Translations under genes and position numbers: made by a program | From: a virus | Length of the DNA stretch: 44,612 nucleotides | IMG/VR virus record: IMGVR_UViG_3300046535_000596 | Span: 1-44,612 of that record | Reading direction: 5' to 3' (one strand) | Notes under the pieces: generated by a model | Told to the model about the DNA's origin: nothing | Database searches by the model: none | Seen by the model: the letters and a program-made list of their open reading frames with translations, nothing else | In this document: positions 27,847 through 36,822 of the stretch, in pieces | Numbering within the stretch: the first letter of the stretch is position 1 | Layout of the letters: each line of letters opens with the position of its first letter

Positions 27847-28887
27847 TTATAGCGCCGCCGAGCGGGCGAATTCATAAAAATTCACGCCGTTCCCATCGAA
27901 TTTGACGATGAAGGATTTGCCGGAAACCGTGCCGGTGGCGAGCGTCCCCGATGACTTGAAGTTCGTGCCAAACGTGATGGTATAGGATGTCGTGCCTGAC
28001 GTGGTGACGATCAGCGAAGCCGTTTTGGCGAGAGCCGAGGCGGCGTTGATTGTGATGTTTCCGGTAGGCGTGACGGTTGCAATGTCGCAAGTCGAAAGGT
28101 CAAGACTGACCGTCCCTGTGGTTGCCGACAGCGCAGACACGACAAGCGGCGCATTAGCCGAGGCGACGGTCTGGTTAGGCCATGCGCCTGAAACTGCGAT
28201 ATTCGCGCCCGGCACGAGGCCGGGGGTCGCGGTCCCGGTTCCGCCATTAGCGAGCGGCAGAATCCCCGTTACCAGGCTAGTGAGATCAACCGATGCCAGC
28301 GTAGCGAGGGCGCCTAGGCCAAGATTAGTGCGCGCGGTCGCGGCTGAGGCCACGTCCGAGAGATTGTTCGACGCCTTGAGCAGCGTCGCCCATCCGCAAT
28401 CGTAATCGGTCCCACTGGCCTTAACTAGCGCCTGCCCGGTCGTCCCGCCAGACGGCAGCACGTCGCTCGGAAGGTTGAACCTAACGATGTAATAATTATG
28501 TCCAAGGCCATCGTTGGCGCCGGACGAAAATGTTGATGCCGAAGTGTGCGCCCATATGACCGCGTAAATCGTGCCGTTTTGCTCGAAAATGTCATCGACG
28601 GCGTAGGCGGTCAAGGCGGACCAATTGCCCCGGAAATTCCACTGCGCCCCCGCCGGCAGAACGAACGGCCCTGCTGTAGTGGCGTCAGTCATGGTGAACA
28701 AGATCGTGCCGGCCGTTGGCTGCGAGATCGAGGCCACGCCGACGCCGGGCGTCAGCGATATGGCATTGATCGCGGCTTGGAGCGTGTAAATGTCCTCATC
28801 GAAATACGCCGCTGACAACGGGGCGCCCGTGCCGGTCCAGCGGCCAGAGCCGTCCGTCGTCACGTAATGGGGAACCGTAACCGTCAT
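27847..28887 (-). CDS. Tail fibre-like protein, 346 aa
   Basis: After an N-terminal segment (TDGSGRWTGTGAPLSAAYFD) comes a short carbohydrate-binding-like motif, NFRGNWSALTAYAVDDIFEQ followed by NGTIYAVIWAHTSA, like CBM5/12 modules. The middle has phage tail fibre repeats (GTDYDCGWATLLKASNNLSD; ARTNLGLGALATLASVDLTS; GILPLANGGTGTATPGLVPG), a classic collagen-like/beta fibre pattern. The end is a beta domain. Likely part of the host-recognition apparatus. Confidence 0.78.
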   Translation of the reverse strand: MTVTVPHYVTTDGSGRWTGTGAPLSAAYFDEDIYTLQAAINAISLTPGVGVASISQPTAGTILFTMTDATTAGPFVLPAGAQWNFRGNWSALTAYAVDDIFEQNGTIYAVIWAHTSASTFSSGANDGLGHNYYIVRFNLPSDVLPSGGTTGQALVKASGTDYDCGWATLLKASNNLSDVASAATARTNLGLGALATLASVDLTSLVTGILPLANGGTGTATPGLVPGANIAVSGAWPNQTVASANAPLVVSALSATTGTVSLDLSTCDIATVTPTGNITINAASALAKTASLIVTTSGTTSYTITFGTNFKSSGTLATGTVSGKSFIVKFDGNGVNFYEFARSAAL

Positions 28888-28924
28888 TCGATTTTATCCT
28901 TGGATTTCCAGGCGAAAAGCACGG

Positions 28925-29131
28925 TTATGCCGTCTGCTTTTCCTTGGGGCGTTTGATCACATAAACGGACGTGTCCGCCGAATAGGATGCGTGAAACGTC
29001 TTAGCCGCTCCGACCAAGCCCCACCGCAAGCGGACGGGCGCGCTGCTCTGCGAAAACCCCGCCTGCGCCATCATCTTCGGCGGCGTTACGTCCTGCGTCT
29101 GGAATGGCCTTACGAAGCGTTCAAAGCCCAT
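28925..29131 (-). CDS. Hypothetical tail-region protein, 68 aa
   Basis: MGFERFVRPFQTQDVTPPKM starts a small protein ending in YVIKRPKEKQTA. It sits between the 878-aa tail protein and the fibre gene, as small linking proteins do in siphovirus tail-tip modules. No family is recognised. Confidence 0.6.
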   Translation of the reverse strand: MGFERFVRPFQTQDVTPPKMMAQAGFSQSSAPVRLRWGLVGAAKTFHASYSADTSVYVIKRPKEKQTA

Positions 29132-29134
29132 CGG

Positions 29135-31771
29135 TTACGCCCCCAAATCAATCTGTTTCGGGATTTGCAGTTTGGTGGTGCTGATCTTGTAGACGGTCGT
29201 GAACCCCGCGCCGGTAACGGGGCTCAATTGCAGATCGAGATAAATCGAATTTCCCGCCTGCGCCAAAATCGAGTCCACGGTTACGTTGCCGAGCGCGGCC
29301 AACTGCTTTTGCATGTCCAATTGCGCCTGGGCGTCGCCGGGAACCGTATTCTGTTGCAGGGCGGCCTCTTTCTGAATGATCGGGATCGCAGCTTCTATCG
29401 CTGATTTTTGCGTAGCCAACGAGCCGGTAATCGACTGGTTCAAAACGATCTGGCTTGCGGATAAGGGGAATGTCAGCCCGTCGTCGTTCGGATTGTCGAG
29501 CGGCGGTCCATAGCCTACGTCGCCAGAGGACGGCAGCACGATTGCTCCGGTCATTTGCTGGACGCCCGGAGCGAACACGCCCGACGCTGCATAAGAACCC
29601 GTTCCCGCCACAGCCGAGACGGTTCCGCCATTACCCACCGCGCAGCCAATTTTGACCTTGGTCAAAAATACGCCGCTGTCGCCGTTGCCGGTCAGCGAAT
29701 AGGACGTGATTTTTCCCGTCGCCGTGCCGCCCGGAATGCGCGGATTTTCGTTCGGGTCGATGATCGTCGCGTTCATCCGGCAGGACAGGCCGACGCCCGT
29801 TGAGAACGGAGCTTCCCATCCAATTTCAACGCATCGCGCCCGCTTGCGAAGGTGGGCCCGGGCTTTCATCAATGCTGCTTCGACCGTCTGTATTCCGCGC
29901 GCCGTAGGGAAATAACTGCGCCGCGTGACATTGCCGACCAATCCACCGGCCGGGATCGAGATGGACGGGCCGCCCGCGCCAAGGCTTGTCCAAATGATCG
30001 TTCCGTCCGTGACCTGATCGCCCGATATTGCCGACCACGGCGGAGGGATTTGCAAAGCCGACAGGCCGGACTGTACCGCGATCTGAAACGATCCGGCCGG
30101 CAATCTCGGGCCAAGGCTCGTCCATTGCGCAGTGCCGTCGTTCGTCGTCACGCCGTAGACCGGCGAGAAGGCGGGCTTGGTCAGATATTGCGTCGTCCCG
30201 CCTTGGGTGCATTGCTGAAACGAAAGGTTGTCATCCGTCCGAATGATCATGCCTTCAGAGACTTGTGCTCCAGACGTGCGATAGGGGATGACCGGCGGCA
30301 GCAGCGACGAGTAATAGATCCACGTTGGCGTCGTCGGCGCGATGATCGTTCCGAGCGCCGCAACCGTCGAGGGTTTCCAATCGCCAATGGTGGGAAGGCT
30401 TTCGCCAATGCACGCCCAAACCGCCGAGCCGTCCGAAGTGGTATCGCCGGGAACGTCCGAAAATGTCGGCTCCGTGGTCCCGCAAACGCCGGGCGTCACG
30501 ATGACTTGATAGGATGTTCCGCCCGGAAGGCTCGGATTATTTGGCAGACAGATTTGTCCGAGCGCGACCGATTGCCCTGCGAGGATCGTCCACGCCCGCG
30601 CGTCAATCATGGGCAAGCCGAGATCGACCGTGCTGATTTTGATGACTTCCGAATCTTGCTGAACATCCGGGTCGGTCAAAACCGGCTGGAGATCACTCTG
30701 CAACAGTATTGTTGCATATTCGGTGCGCGGCCGATCCGCCTTATATTGAAGGTCAAGCGACGCCTGAATGGTCCATTCGGGAACCCACAAATAAGTCTCG
30801 TGAACATAGCCGTTGGGATCGCCCTCGCCGTCGATGATGCCCCCGTTTTTGATTACCTGCGTCAGCAGGATTTGGATATAAGGCGCCGAGAAATAGGGCT
30901 GCGACTGCGACACGGAAAGCGACATCGTATCGCCCTCGGAATGGGTTTTTCCGGCGTTATGCCACGAATAACTGGTCGAGATCGTTTGTGCCGTCGAGAT
31001 GCCGTGAATATCGAGAAACGTAGACGCCTGCGCGGTCCAGCCGCCGCCGATGGACGCGCCCGCCTTGGGCCATTCGTTCATGAGGCTCTGGCCGGTGTAC
31101 GTTTTGATATTGAACGGCCCAAGCTTGATGCTGCCGCCCGCCGAGGTCTGCGACCATTGCGCCGTAAGGTCGAGACGAATGGCGGTAAATGGAGGCTGAT
31201 CTACGCGGAATTCGAGGCTGTCATAGAAGGCGGTGTCGCCGTCAAAAACGACCGTTCCGTCTTCGCCTAGCAGAATATCGGAGATCGACCATGCCAGCGT
31301 CGTGCGATCAACATGCGGGGTTGCTGACCATCCTTCAAGGATGGCTTCAAGGTCGGAGCGGTGCGCGTCATCCAAAAGGACCGGGTCGTAATAGGGCGAG
31401 ATCTTCAACGTCTCGGCAAGCGCCTGCTTCTTCGATATATAATCCGGCGCGCGCGCGCGAAACTTGATCTTGATGACTTGGCGAAACAGATCGGACGGGA
31501 TGCCGTCAAGGCGCCCGAAGAATAGCGGGACGACCGTCGAGCCGTTCCAATAGGAAAACCACGCCCATTGCTTGCGCCCAGCAGACAACAGCCCGACGCC
31601 GGGGTTGGCGATCTCGATTTCGAGCGTGGGAATTTGCGATTCGTCGTGCTGGATCGAAAACGCGAAAATCGCCTCATCGAGAGTGTAACAGGCTTCCGAA
31701 AATGCCACCGCCGAGTCGATGACATAATGGAAATAGAACGGCCCGCCCGATCCCGGTCCCGGCCCGCTCAT
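29135..31771 (-). CDS. Tail tip / baseplate-hub-like protein, 878 aa
   Basis: The N-terminal ~250 residues (SIQHDESQIPTLEIEIANPG; WAWFSYWNGSTVVPLFFGRL; IKIKFRARAPDYISKKQALA) follow a pattern seen in phage hub and distal tail proteins, where the chain wraps around the tail tip. Later repeats PGTSYQVIVTPGVCGTTEPT-like (around 410-620) have the recurring ATTCG-type 'VTTNDGTAQWTSLG' ending (TSLGPRLPAG; TSLGAGGPS). The C-terminal ~150 residues are helical (SGDVGYGPPLDNPNDDGLTF onward). It likely initiates tail assembly with the tape measure. A 4-nt overlap joins it to the 31768-32220 gene. Confidence 0.7.
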   Translation of the reverse strand: MSGPGPGSGGPFYFHYVIDSAVAFSEACYTLDEAIFAFSIQHDESQIPTLEIEIANPGVGLLSAGRKQWAWFSYWNGSTVVPLFFGRLDGIPSDLFRQVIKIKFRARAPDYISKKQALAETLKISPYYDPVLLDDAHRSDLEAILEGWSATPHVDRTTLAWSISDILLGEDGTVVFDGDTAFYDSLEFRVDQPPFTAIRLDLTAQWSQTSAGGSIKLGPFNIKTYTGQSLMNEWPKAGASIGGGWTAQASTFLDIHGISTAQTISTSYSWHNAGKTHSEGDTMSLSVSQSQPYFSAPYIQILLTQVIKNGGIIDGEGDPNGYVHETYLWVPEWTIQASLDLQYKADRPRTEYATILLQSDLQPVLTDPDVQQDSEVIKISTVDLGLPMIDARAWTILAGQSVALGQICLPNNPSLPGGTSYQVIVTPGVCGTTEPTFSDVPGDTTSDGSAVWACIGESLPTIGDWKPSTVAALGTIIAPTTPTWIYYSSLLPPVIPYRTSGAQVSEGMIIRTDDNLSFQQCTQGGTTQYLTKPAFSPVYGVTTNDGTAQWTSLGPRLPAGSFQIAVQSGLSALQIPPPWSAISGDQVTDGTIIWTSLGAGGPSISIPAGGLVGNVTRRSYFPTARGIQTVEAALMKARAHLRKRARCVEIGWEAPFSTGVGLSCRMNATIIDPNENPRIPGGTATGKITSYSLTGNGDSGVFLTKVKIGCAVGNGGTVSAVAGTGSYAASGVFAPGVQQMTGAIVLPSSGDVGYGPPLDNPNDDGLTFPLSASQIVLNQSITGSLATQKSAIEAAIPIIQKEAALQQNTVPGDAQAQLDMQKQLAALGNVTVDSILAQAGNSIYLDLQLSPVTGAGFTTVYKISTTKLQIPKQIDLGA

Positions 31772-32220
31772 ACCTCCTCAAGCTCCAAGGACCAGCTTGA
31801 CTGGCCGGGATATTCCTCAATGGAAATTGTCGGGGGCGCCTTGACCATCATGGTGATCTGCGGCCGATAGAAGGTGTAATTTCCCACCACATAGGACGAG
31901 CCGGAAACCACAGTTTTCGCAGGCGTTCCGCCGCTCGTCAGATATGACAACTCAGCCACGCACGAGACGGTCAAAACCTGTCCAGGGAAAATACCGTCGA
32001 GCGCGGGGGGATGCTGATCGCGGCATTTAATCGACGATTTGTACTTCCTGGACGCGGCAAACGACAGATCGACAAGGCCAAAATTGATCGTGCGCCGCGA
32101 ATTGTTTGATGCGCCAATCGGCTCAAGCGTCTGCGTCAATCCGCGCGACGAATAGAGCGTGACAAGATCGGTTGACCCGCTCGCCAAAACAAGCAGGGTT
32201 CCAGAAGCTGGGAGCGCCAT
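31768..32220 (-). CDS. Hypothetical tail protein, 150 aa
   Basis: MALPASGTLLVLASGSTDLV begins a beta-rich protein with SYVVGNYTFYRPQITMMVKA near the end. It lies directly after the tape measure, where siphoviruses encode small tail-tip components, so a distal tail role is likely. No family is recognised. Confidence 0.65.
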   Translation of the reverse strand: MALPASGTLLVLASGSTDLVTLYSSRGLTQTLEPIGASNNSRRTINFGLVDLSFAASRKYKSSIKCRDQHPPALDGIFPGQVLTVSCVAELSYLTSGGTPAKTVVSGSSYVVGNYTFYRPQITMMVKAPPTISIEEYPGQSSWSLELEEV

Positions 32221-32222
32221 GA

Positions 32223-35200
32223 TTATTTATCCCAGCTTGGATTATTCTTGAGCGTCTTCGACGATTGAATGTCGGCGGCGAGGCGGCGAAGATCGGCCAC
32301 CACTTCGTCGGAGCCGTAAACATCGAACTGGCTTCCGCCAATGCCCAACGGGAAGGCGATCAACCCTGCCGAGCGCGATGCTCCTCCCGCGCCTGATCCA
32401 GAGAATGCCGGGACCATAGCGGCCGGCTGGATGCCACCCATGACGGCGCTAGCCGCCCCGGATGCCGCGCCAGAGACCACGGAGCCAACCGCCGAAACAG
32501 AACCTTTCAGCGCCGCCCACGCCCGCGCCGCCGCGCTCTCAATCTTCCCAAGGCCCGAACTCATAAAATCCATTGCCGACTGCGCGGCGGATTTCATGCC
32601 ATCCCATGCGCCGCCAGCCAGCGATTTGAGAGCGTCAAATTTGCCGCCGACCCATGCGAAGAAATCGCCTGCCGTGGTTTTGATCCATTGCCACGCCGAG
32701 GAGGCTCCATTCTTCATGGCCTCCCATGCGGCGCTTGCTGCGGCCTTGATGTCGTCCCAATGGATATACAATTCGTAAAGCGCGACGCCGATTGCGCCAA
32801 TAACGGCGATGATAAGCAGGCCTTCCGGGCCGAGCGACGCCAGCAGCAGCCCAAATTTAACAATAGATGTCGCGGCGCCGAACGCAGCAGAAACGATTCC
32901 GATAGTGACCGCGACGAGCGTTAGCCCGCCGATCACGGCCGGCATAATTCCTAGCATCTGCGCGAACACGGCGAGGATGATCACATCCTTGCCCGTCAGG
33001 CTGGTTCCGAAAATGAGGTTGATTGCCTTCGCAACCAGCCCGGCAGCAGTTTCGACGCCTTTCCAAATGGCGACAAGGTTATCCCATATGCCTTTGATGG
33101 CCGGGAAGCCTGCGCTGTGTTCATTCTTGATCGCGGTCCATGCGGATTTAACCGCATCTTCTATGGCTTTCCATGGGCCACGCAGCCACGGAGCCGCCGA
33201 GAGGATGCTGGAACGAACAGCCGTCCATCCAGCGCCGAATGTGATTAGGATCGATTCCCACGCAGCAGACGCCGACGCCTTGAGCAGATCCCATGCGGAT
33301 GCCTGCAAAGCCTTGTCGCTATTGAAAAGTGTAAGGATGTAATCCCATGCCGTGCGAGCGACCAGAGAAACCCATTCGAAGCTAGCAGAGGCCGCAATCC
33401 GAAGCGCCGCCCATTCTGCGCTCAGACCGGGGGAAATCTCAATCGCGCCTTCAAGCAATCCGCGCCACATAGCCGCGCCAGCAAGCCCTATAGCTGTAAA
33501 GCCTCCACCAAATAGGACCGCAGTTGCGACGGCTCCAATGCCGATTTCAAGCCATGTTGCACCAGAGACCTGACCAAGAGCCGCGAATGCATCGCGGCCC
33601 ATAGCCTCGAATGAATTCCACATATCAGCAAGGTCAGGGAACGCCTCTAAAGCCGCGGTCTTGATAGACTCATATCCAGCCGATACAACGTCGGAAATTC
33701 CGCTCAAGGCGTTCGCTGCGGCTTCTGGTACGCCGTTCAAAAGATCGCGGATGAATTGGTTTAGGAGCACCAGCTTTCCGGCCCATTGCGGAACAACTTG
33801 CGCAATCTGGAATGTGATGTAATCAAACGCCGCCGATGCATAGGCTTGAACCTTCTGAAATGTGGTTTCAGAGCCGATTGCGATTTGAGCAATATCAAGC
33901 TGGAAATCCGCGCCAAGCTTGATATCGTTCCACCCGGCGGAAATTGATACTGCCGCCGCTTTCCATTTTCCAGAAATCCATTCAGCAGCGGACGAAGCCG
34001 ATTTCTTGACGCCTTCCCATGAAACGACATCCTTGCCGGACAGCAATTCTCCTATTGAAGCGAAAGTGTTTCCGGCAATGTCCTGAATGAATAGGAACGC
34101 ATTTAAGGCGTTATCTTTGATGTCTTCCCACAGCGCGGCGAACGCCGTTCGCGCCTGATCCAGTGCGCCGCCTTCCTCGCCAAGGCTGGCAACGAATTCC
34201 TTGGTCGCGCGAATGGCCGGGGTGACGTACCCGCCAATGAAGTCCTCGATCGCCGTCTTGTGCGCATCGATAAAATTAGAAATCGAGTCTTGAGACGATG
34301 TGGCGAGCGGCGTAAAAATAAGGCCGAGTTGCAGCCGGATGCCGCCAACGGCTTTTGAGATAATTTGTCCTTGATTATCAAGGCCCGCCTTCATCCGCAC
34401 CAAGGATGTCTGCTGCGCCGTGACAGCCGCTTCGTCCGTTTCGGATAACTTCAGCCCAAGCTTGTCGAATAGATCGCTTGTTTCCTCAACGCCGCTGGCG
34501 ATCAGGCTTAGGCTTTGGACAAACTCGTCGCCAAATTTCTTGCTTAGGTCTTCTAAAACCTTGGTCTTTTGTGCGCCGTCAGGCATGGCGTCGAGCGCCG
34601 CCGAAAGCGTCTTGATATAATCCGCCGTAGATTCGACGTTGCGCTGCACGCCGCCGAACACGGTTTTGAAATGCTCGGCTTTTGCCCCAGCGCCAGAAAT
34701 TGCGCCGCCGAACTTGGTTATACTGACGCCTGCCCCGGCGTAGAACGTCGTCACGCCCGAAGTGGCGTCGCCAAGTTTGCGGAAATTGGCCCCGAGAACC
34801 GTAGACCCGGCTGCGGCATCATCCGTGGCCCTTTTGATCGCAGCGAGGCCCGCCGCGATCTGCTCGGACGAAAGCCCAGCCTTCTCGCCGGCAAGAACGA
34901 AACGCTGATAGGCTTCCGTTGTCATGCCCGCCGACTTGGCGGTATCCATGATCTTAGCAGCGGTATCAGCCGAGGCTGCGCCGACAGCCGTCAGCGCGCT
35001 TTTGAGCGCGAGAACGGACCCGACGATAATTCCGACCGTGCCAATGGTCGGGACCAGTCCGCGTCCGAAATTGCCGACCGAAGCAAGCGAACGCGACAGG
35101 GATGATCCAGCGGCATTCGCCTTATCGGAAACCTCACTAAGCATCGTCGAGACAGACGACAGGCCGGAGGTTAGCTCCGTGGATCCGGCATTAGCCGCCG

Positions 35201-35444
35201 CCTGTCGGATTTGATCGAAAGCCCCCCGGCCGGTCGTGCCGATTTCGGACAGCTTTTTCGAGACTTCGCCGCTCGCTTTGCCGACTTCACCGACAGATTT
35301 ACCGATATTGTCGAAGGCGTCCTTGCCCGCCTTGCCGATTTGGTCGAAGGCGTCTTTTCCGAACTTTGCGAGATCAGACAGCGACGATTTTACTTTATCA
35401 GCCCCGTCAAGCGTGACGCTCCGTGTAAAGGGATTGCTCTTCAT
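32223..35444 (-). CDS. Tail tape measure protein, 1073 aa
   Basis: The largest gene. A helical N-terminus (VTLDGADKVKSSLSDLAKFG) and repeated small-residue helices lead to a recurring tryptophan motif (WEGVKKSASSAAEWISGKWK; AWEAMKNGASSAWQWIKTTA; AWDGMKSAAQSAMDFMSSGL). Two to four hydrophobic segments lie at residues ~210-260 and ~790-860 (VIILAVFAQMLGIMPAVIGG; LLIIAVIGAIGVALYELYIH). This is the pattern of tape measure proteins that set siphovirus tail length; by the usual 1.5 angstrom per residue rule the tail would be about 160 nm. It starts 1 nt after the frameshift chaperone stop. Confidence 0.92.
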   Translation of the reverse strand: MKSNPFTRSVTLDGADKVKSSLSDLAKFGKDAFDQIGKAGKDAFDNIGKSVGEVGKASGEVSKKLSEIGTTGRGAFDQIRQAAANAGSTELTSGLSSVSTMLSEVSDKANAAGSSLSRSLASVGNFGRGLVPTIGTVGIIVGSVLALKSALTAVGAASADTAAKIMDTAKSAGMTTEAYQRFVLAGEKAGLSSEQIAAGLAAIKRATDDAAAGSTVLGANFRKLGDATSGVTTFYAGAGVSITKFGGAISGAGAKAEHFKTVFGGVQRNVESTADYIKTLSAALDAMPDGAQKTKVLEDLSKKFGDEFVQSLSLIASGVEETSDLFDKLGLKLSETDEAAVTAQQTSLVRMKAGLDNQGQIISKAVGGIRLQLGLIFTPLATSSQDSISNFIDAHKTAIEDFIGGYVTPAIRATKEFVASLGEEGGALDQARTAFAALWEDIKDNALNAFLFIQDIAGNTFASIGELLSGKDVVSWEGVKKSASSAAEWISGKWKAAAVSISAGWNDIKLGADFQLDIAQIAIGSETTFQKVQAYASAAFDYITFQIAQVVPQWAGKLVLLNQFIRDLLNGVPEAAANALSGISDVVSAGYESIKTAALEAFPDLADMWNSFEAMGRDAFAALGQVSGATWLEIGIGAVATAVLFGGGFTAIGLAGAAMWRGLLEGAIEISPGLSAEWAALRIAASASFEWVSLVARTAWDYILTLFNSDKALQASAWDLLKASASAAWESILITFGAGWTAVRSSILSAAPWLRGPWKAIEDAVKSAWTAIKNEHSAGFPAIKGIWDNLVAIWKGVETAAGLVAKAINLIFGTSLTGKDVIILAVFAQMLGIMPAVIGGLTLVAVTIGIVSAAFGAATSIVKFGLLLASLGPEGLLIIAVIGAIGVALYELYIHWDDIKAAASAAWEAMKNGASSAWQWIKTTAGDFFAWVGGKFDALKSLAGGAWDGMKSAAQSAMDFMSSGLGKIESAAARAWAALKGSVSAVGSVVSGAASGAASAVMGGIQPAAMVPAFSGSGAGGASRSAGLIAFPLGIGGSQFDVYGSDEVVADLRRLAADIQSSKTLKNNPSWDK

Positions 35445-35738
35445 TTACACGCCCCGCAAAAGGTCTTTGTGCCTTGACTCGATATCCGAGCCTTCGCCGC
35501 GCGCCGCGATAGCCGCGAGCGACAACTGATCGGCTTTTTCGAGTTTTAGAACCCGCCGCGCAAAATCCATGTGGCCGGAAATCTCGCGCGGCGTATAATT
35601 CCAGACCGAGGCGGGCGAGTGATGCCCGACGACGATCAGCCATTCGATGGCGAAGGCTAGTTCGTATCCGAACTCTTTGAACCTTGGTCGGTATTCGACA
35701 GGCCGAGGCTCCCCGAGAGTGCCTTGACCTGATCCACC
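35445..35738 (-). CDS. Tail chaperone -1 frameshift extension (G-T-like)
   Basis: This 97-codon frame runs from 35738 to TAA 35447-35445 in the -1 frame relative to the upstream chaperone gene. It has no ATG, GTG or TTG until an ATG late in the frame, so it can only be expressed by frameshifting. It reads as a real protein: GTLGEPRPVEYRPRFKEFGY, then ELAFAIEWLIVVGHHSPASV and WNYTPREISGHMDF. The fused product would be 207 aa, equivalent to gpG-T of lambda, which loads the tape measure. Confidence 0.8.
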   Translation of the reverse strand, partial: GGSGQGTLGEPRPVEYRPRFKEFGYELAFAIEWLIVVGHHSPASVWNYTPREISGHMDFARRVLKLEKADQLSLAAIAARGEGSDIESRHKDLLRGV

Positions 35739-36067
35739 AAAGGGCCGACGCCTCTCGGCAACGTCGCAGTGATGATGGCCGAGAGGAAGTCGATCTGCGC
35801 GCCAATGGTCAGCCGCTCGGCCGCCGCCTCATGCTTGGCGTTGCCGGGAAAGCCGCAGCCCGCCGCGATGATCGCCGCCACAGCATCCGGCGCGAGGGAA
35901 ATCAGCTTTTCAGCCGTGATCCCTTCGCCGGTCAAGGCCGCTTGAATGTCAGGAAACCGCGCGATAAGGGAAGCAATTCCCTTCGCGGTGACGCCCGAAA
36001 CCGTGACAGAGACGCCGCCGACATCGACCGAAGCCGATGCCGGGACAATATCGAGAAGGCCGGCCAT
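35657..36067 (-). CDS. Tail assembly chaperone (G-like), 136 aa
   Basis: The product MAGLLDIVPASASVDVGGVS has an N-terminal beta strand and a helical body (ITAEKLISLAPDAVAAIIAA; AAAERLTIGAQIDFLSAIIT), the usual size for the unshifted chaperone between tail tube and tape measure. Codons 108-110 (GGC CCT TTG) contain the slippery heptamer CCCTTTG at 35744-35738. It follows the tail tube gene directly (ATG on its last base). Confidence 0.85.
   Translation of the reverse strand: MAGLLDIVPASASVDVGGVSVTVSGVTAKGIASLIARFPDIQAALTGEGITAEKLISLAPDAVAAIIAAGCGFPGNAKHEAAAERLTIGAQIDFLSAIITATLPRGVGPLVDQVKALSGSLGLSNTDQGSKSSDTN
35738..35744 (-). promoter_or_regulatory. -1 programmed frameshift site CCCTTTG
   Basis: The heptamer has the form X-XXY-YYZ in the zero frame (GG C CCT TTG). 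After slipping, Leu-110 is followed by GGSGQGTLGEP in the -1 frame. A frameshift between the two chaperone genes is nearly universal in long-tailed phages. The GC-rich stretch 3' of the site may add a stimulatory structure. Confidence 0.78.
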
Positions 36068-36726
36068 TAGGCGATTTCCGTCACGGTACCGAATGAGCCA
36101 TTCGGATCGATCAGCGTATCGCCGGTCAGTTCAATCTCGGCAAATTTGGTGTCGATGATCGAAATCGCTTTGTCGGGGATGCACAGGACGTTGGTGAAGA
36201 TCCACTCGTGACGAAGGCCAACGCTGTTGGTCTGCGTGAGTTTGATCTGACACTGAAAGCCGGCGCGGGCGAGGACTTGCGTCACCTGGGTTCCGACCGT
36301 TCCGGTGGTGGTGCCGAGAACGCCAATCGCCAGATTGTAGGTGGTGATTTCGTCGCAGACGACAGTGACCTTGCCGCCAACCTGGGTGATAACCTTGGCG
36401 TCCTGCGTCATCGAGAACGAGCGCGAGGTATAATGGTCGAGCGTCTTCAGGTCGGGCTTGAACTCGAATTTCGGGCAGTTGCCGATGTCCACCCAATTGA
36501 TATAGGCGAGCGTCGCGGTTCCGTCCGTCACGCTGGACGTGGTGCCGGTTGGCGCCGTGGCGCTGGTCGTCCCGCCCGTGGTGACGTTGTAAATAGCGCC
36601 AGCGACAGTCATGAGGGACTGCCCGACCAGAACCGGCGTGGTTGCGGTCCAGAGGCTAGGGGCGGCGGAATAGGCTCGTACGGATACGATGCCCTTACCA
36701 ATCATATAGTTGGCGGGAGAGGCCAT
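36067..36726 (-). CDS. Major tail tube protein, 219 aa
   Basis: ATG 36726 (MASPANYMIGKGIVSVRAYS) follows the structured leader and GGAG 8 nt upstream. The beta-rich sequence TAPTGTTSSVTDGTATLAYI and the signature segment ALVKTLDHYTSRSFSMTQDA-like (LKTLDHYTSRSFSMTQDAKV) are typical of phage tail tube proteins, as is the end RHEWIFTNVLCIPDKAISII. Position between tail terminator and chaperone genes agrees. It polymerises around the tape measure to form the tube and is made in many copies. Confidence 0.85.
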   Translation of the reverse strand: MASPANYMIGKGIVSVRAYSAAPSLWTATTPVLVGQSLMTVAGAIYNVTTGGTTSATAPTGTTSSVTDGTATLAYINWVDIGNCPKFEFKPDLKTLDHYTSRSFSMTQDAKVITQVGGKVTVVCDEITTYNLAIGVLGTTTGTVGTQVTQVLARAGFQCQIKLTQTNSVGLRHEWIFTNVLCIPDKAISIIDTKFAEIELTGDTLIDPNGSFGTVTEIA

Positions 36727-36737
36727 TTGTGAGGCTC

Positions 36738-36792
36738 CATCAGGGGAATGGCGCGTCATCACGACGGGCCGGAATGGTCTTGCCTAAGGACC
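36738..36792 (-). promoter_or_regulatory. Structured leader RNA upstream of the tail tube gene (copy 2)
   Basis: On the minus strand the RNA folds as three stem-loops. SL1 (36792-36776) is GGTC/GACC around CTTAGGCAA. SL2 (36770-36750) is GGC-C-CGTC/GACG-C-GCC with loop GTGAT. SL3 (36750-36738) is CATT/GATG around CCCCT and runs into the GGAG ribosome site. Loops and order match the capsid leader, with compensatory stem changes. It likely tunes translation or RNA stability of the tail tube mRNA. Confidence 0.7.
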
Positions 36793-36807
36793 AGATTGGG
36801 CGTTCCG

Positions 36808-36821
36808 CTCTCTTGCGAGAG
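36808..36821 (-). other. Small hairpin with GCAA tetraloop before the tail tube leader
   Basis: CTCTC-GCAA-GAGAG (minus strand) lies immediately after the stop codon of the 36823-37266 gene. The GNRA-type loop makes a stable local stem. No T-tract follows, so it is not a terminator; it could protect or mark the 5' side of the leader RNA. Confidence 0.6.
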
Positions 36822-36822
36822 G

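Noticed and set aside
29852-31270. 472-aa plus-strand ORF over the tail tip gene
   Set aside because: Arg-rich shadow ORF antisense to a well-supported gene, with no domain.
35407-35805. 132-aa third-frame ORF over the chaperone region
   Set aside because: Arg-rich composition; the -1 frame explains this stretch as the chaperone fusion.
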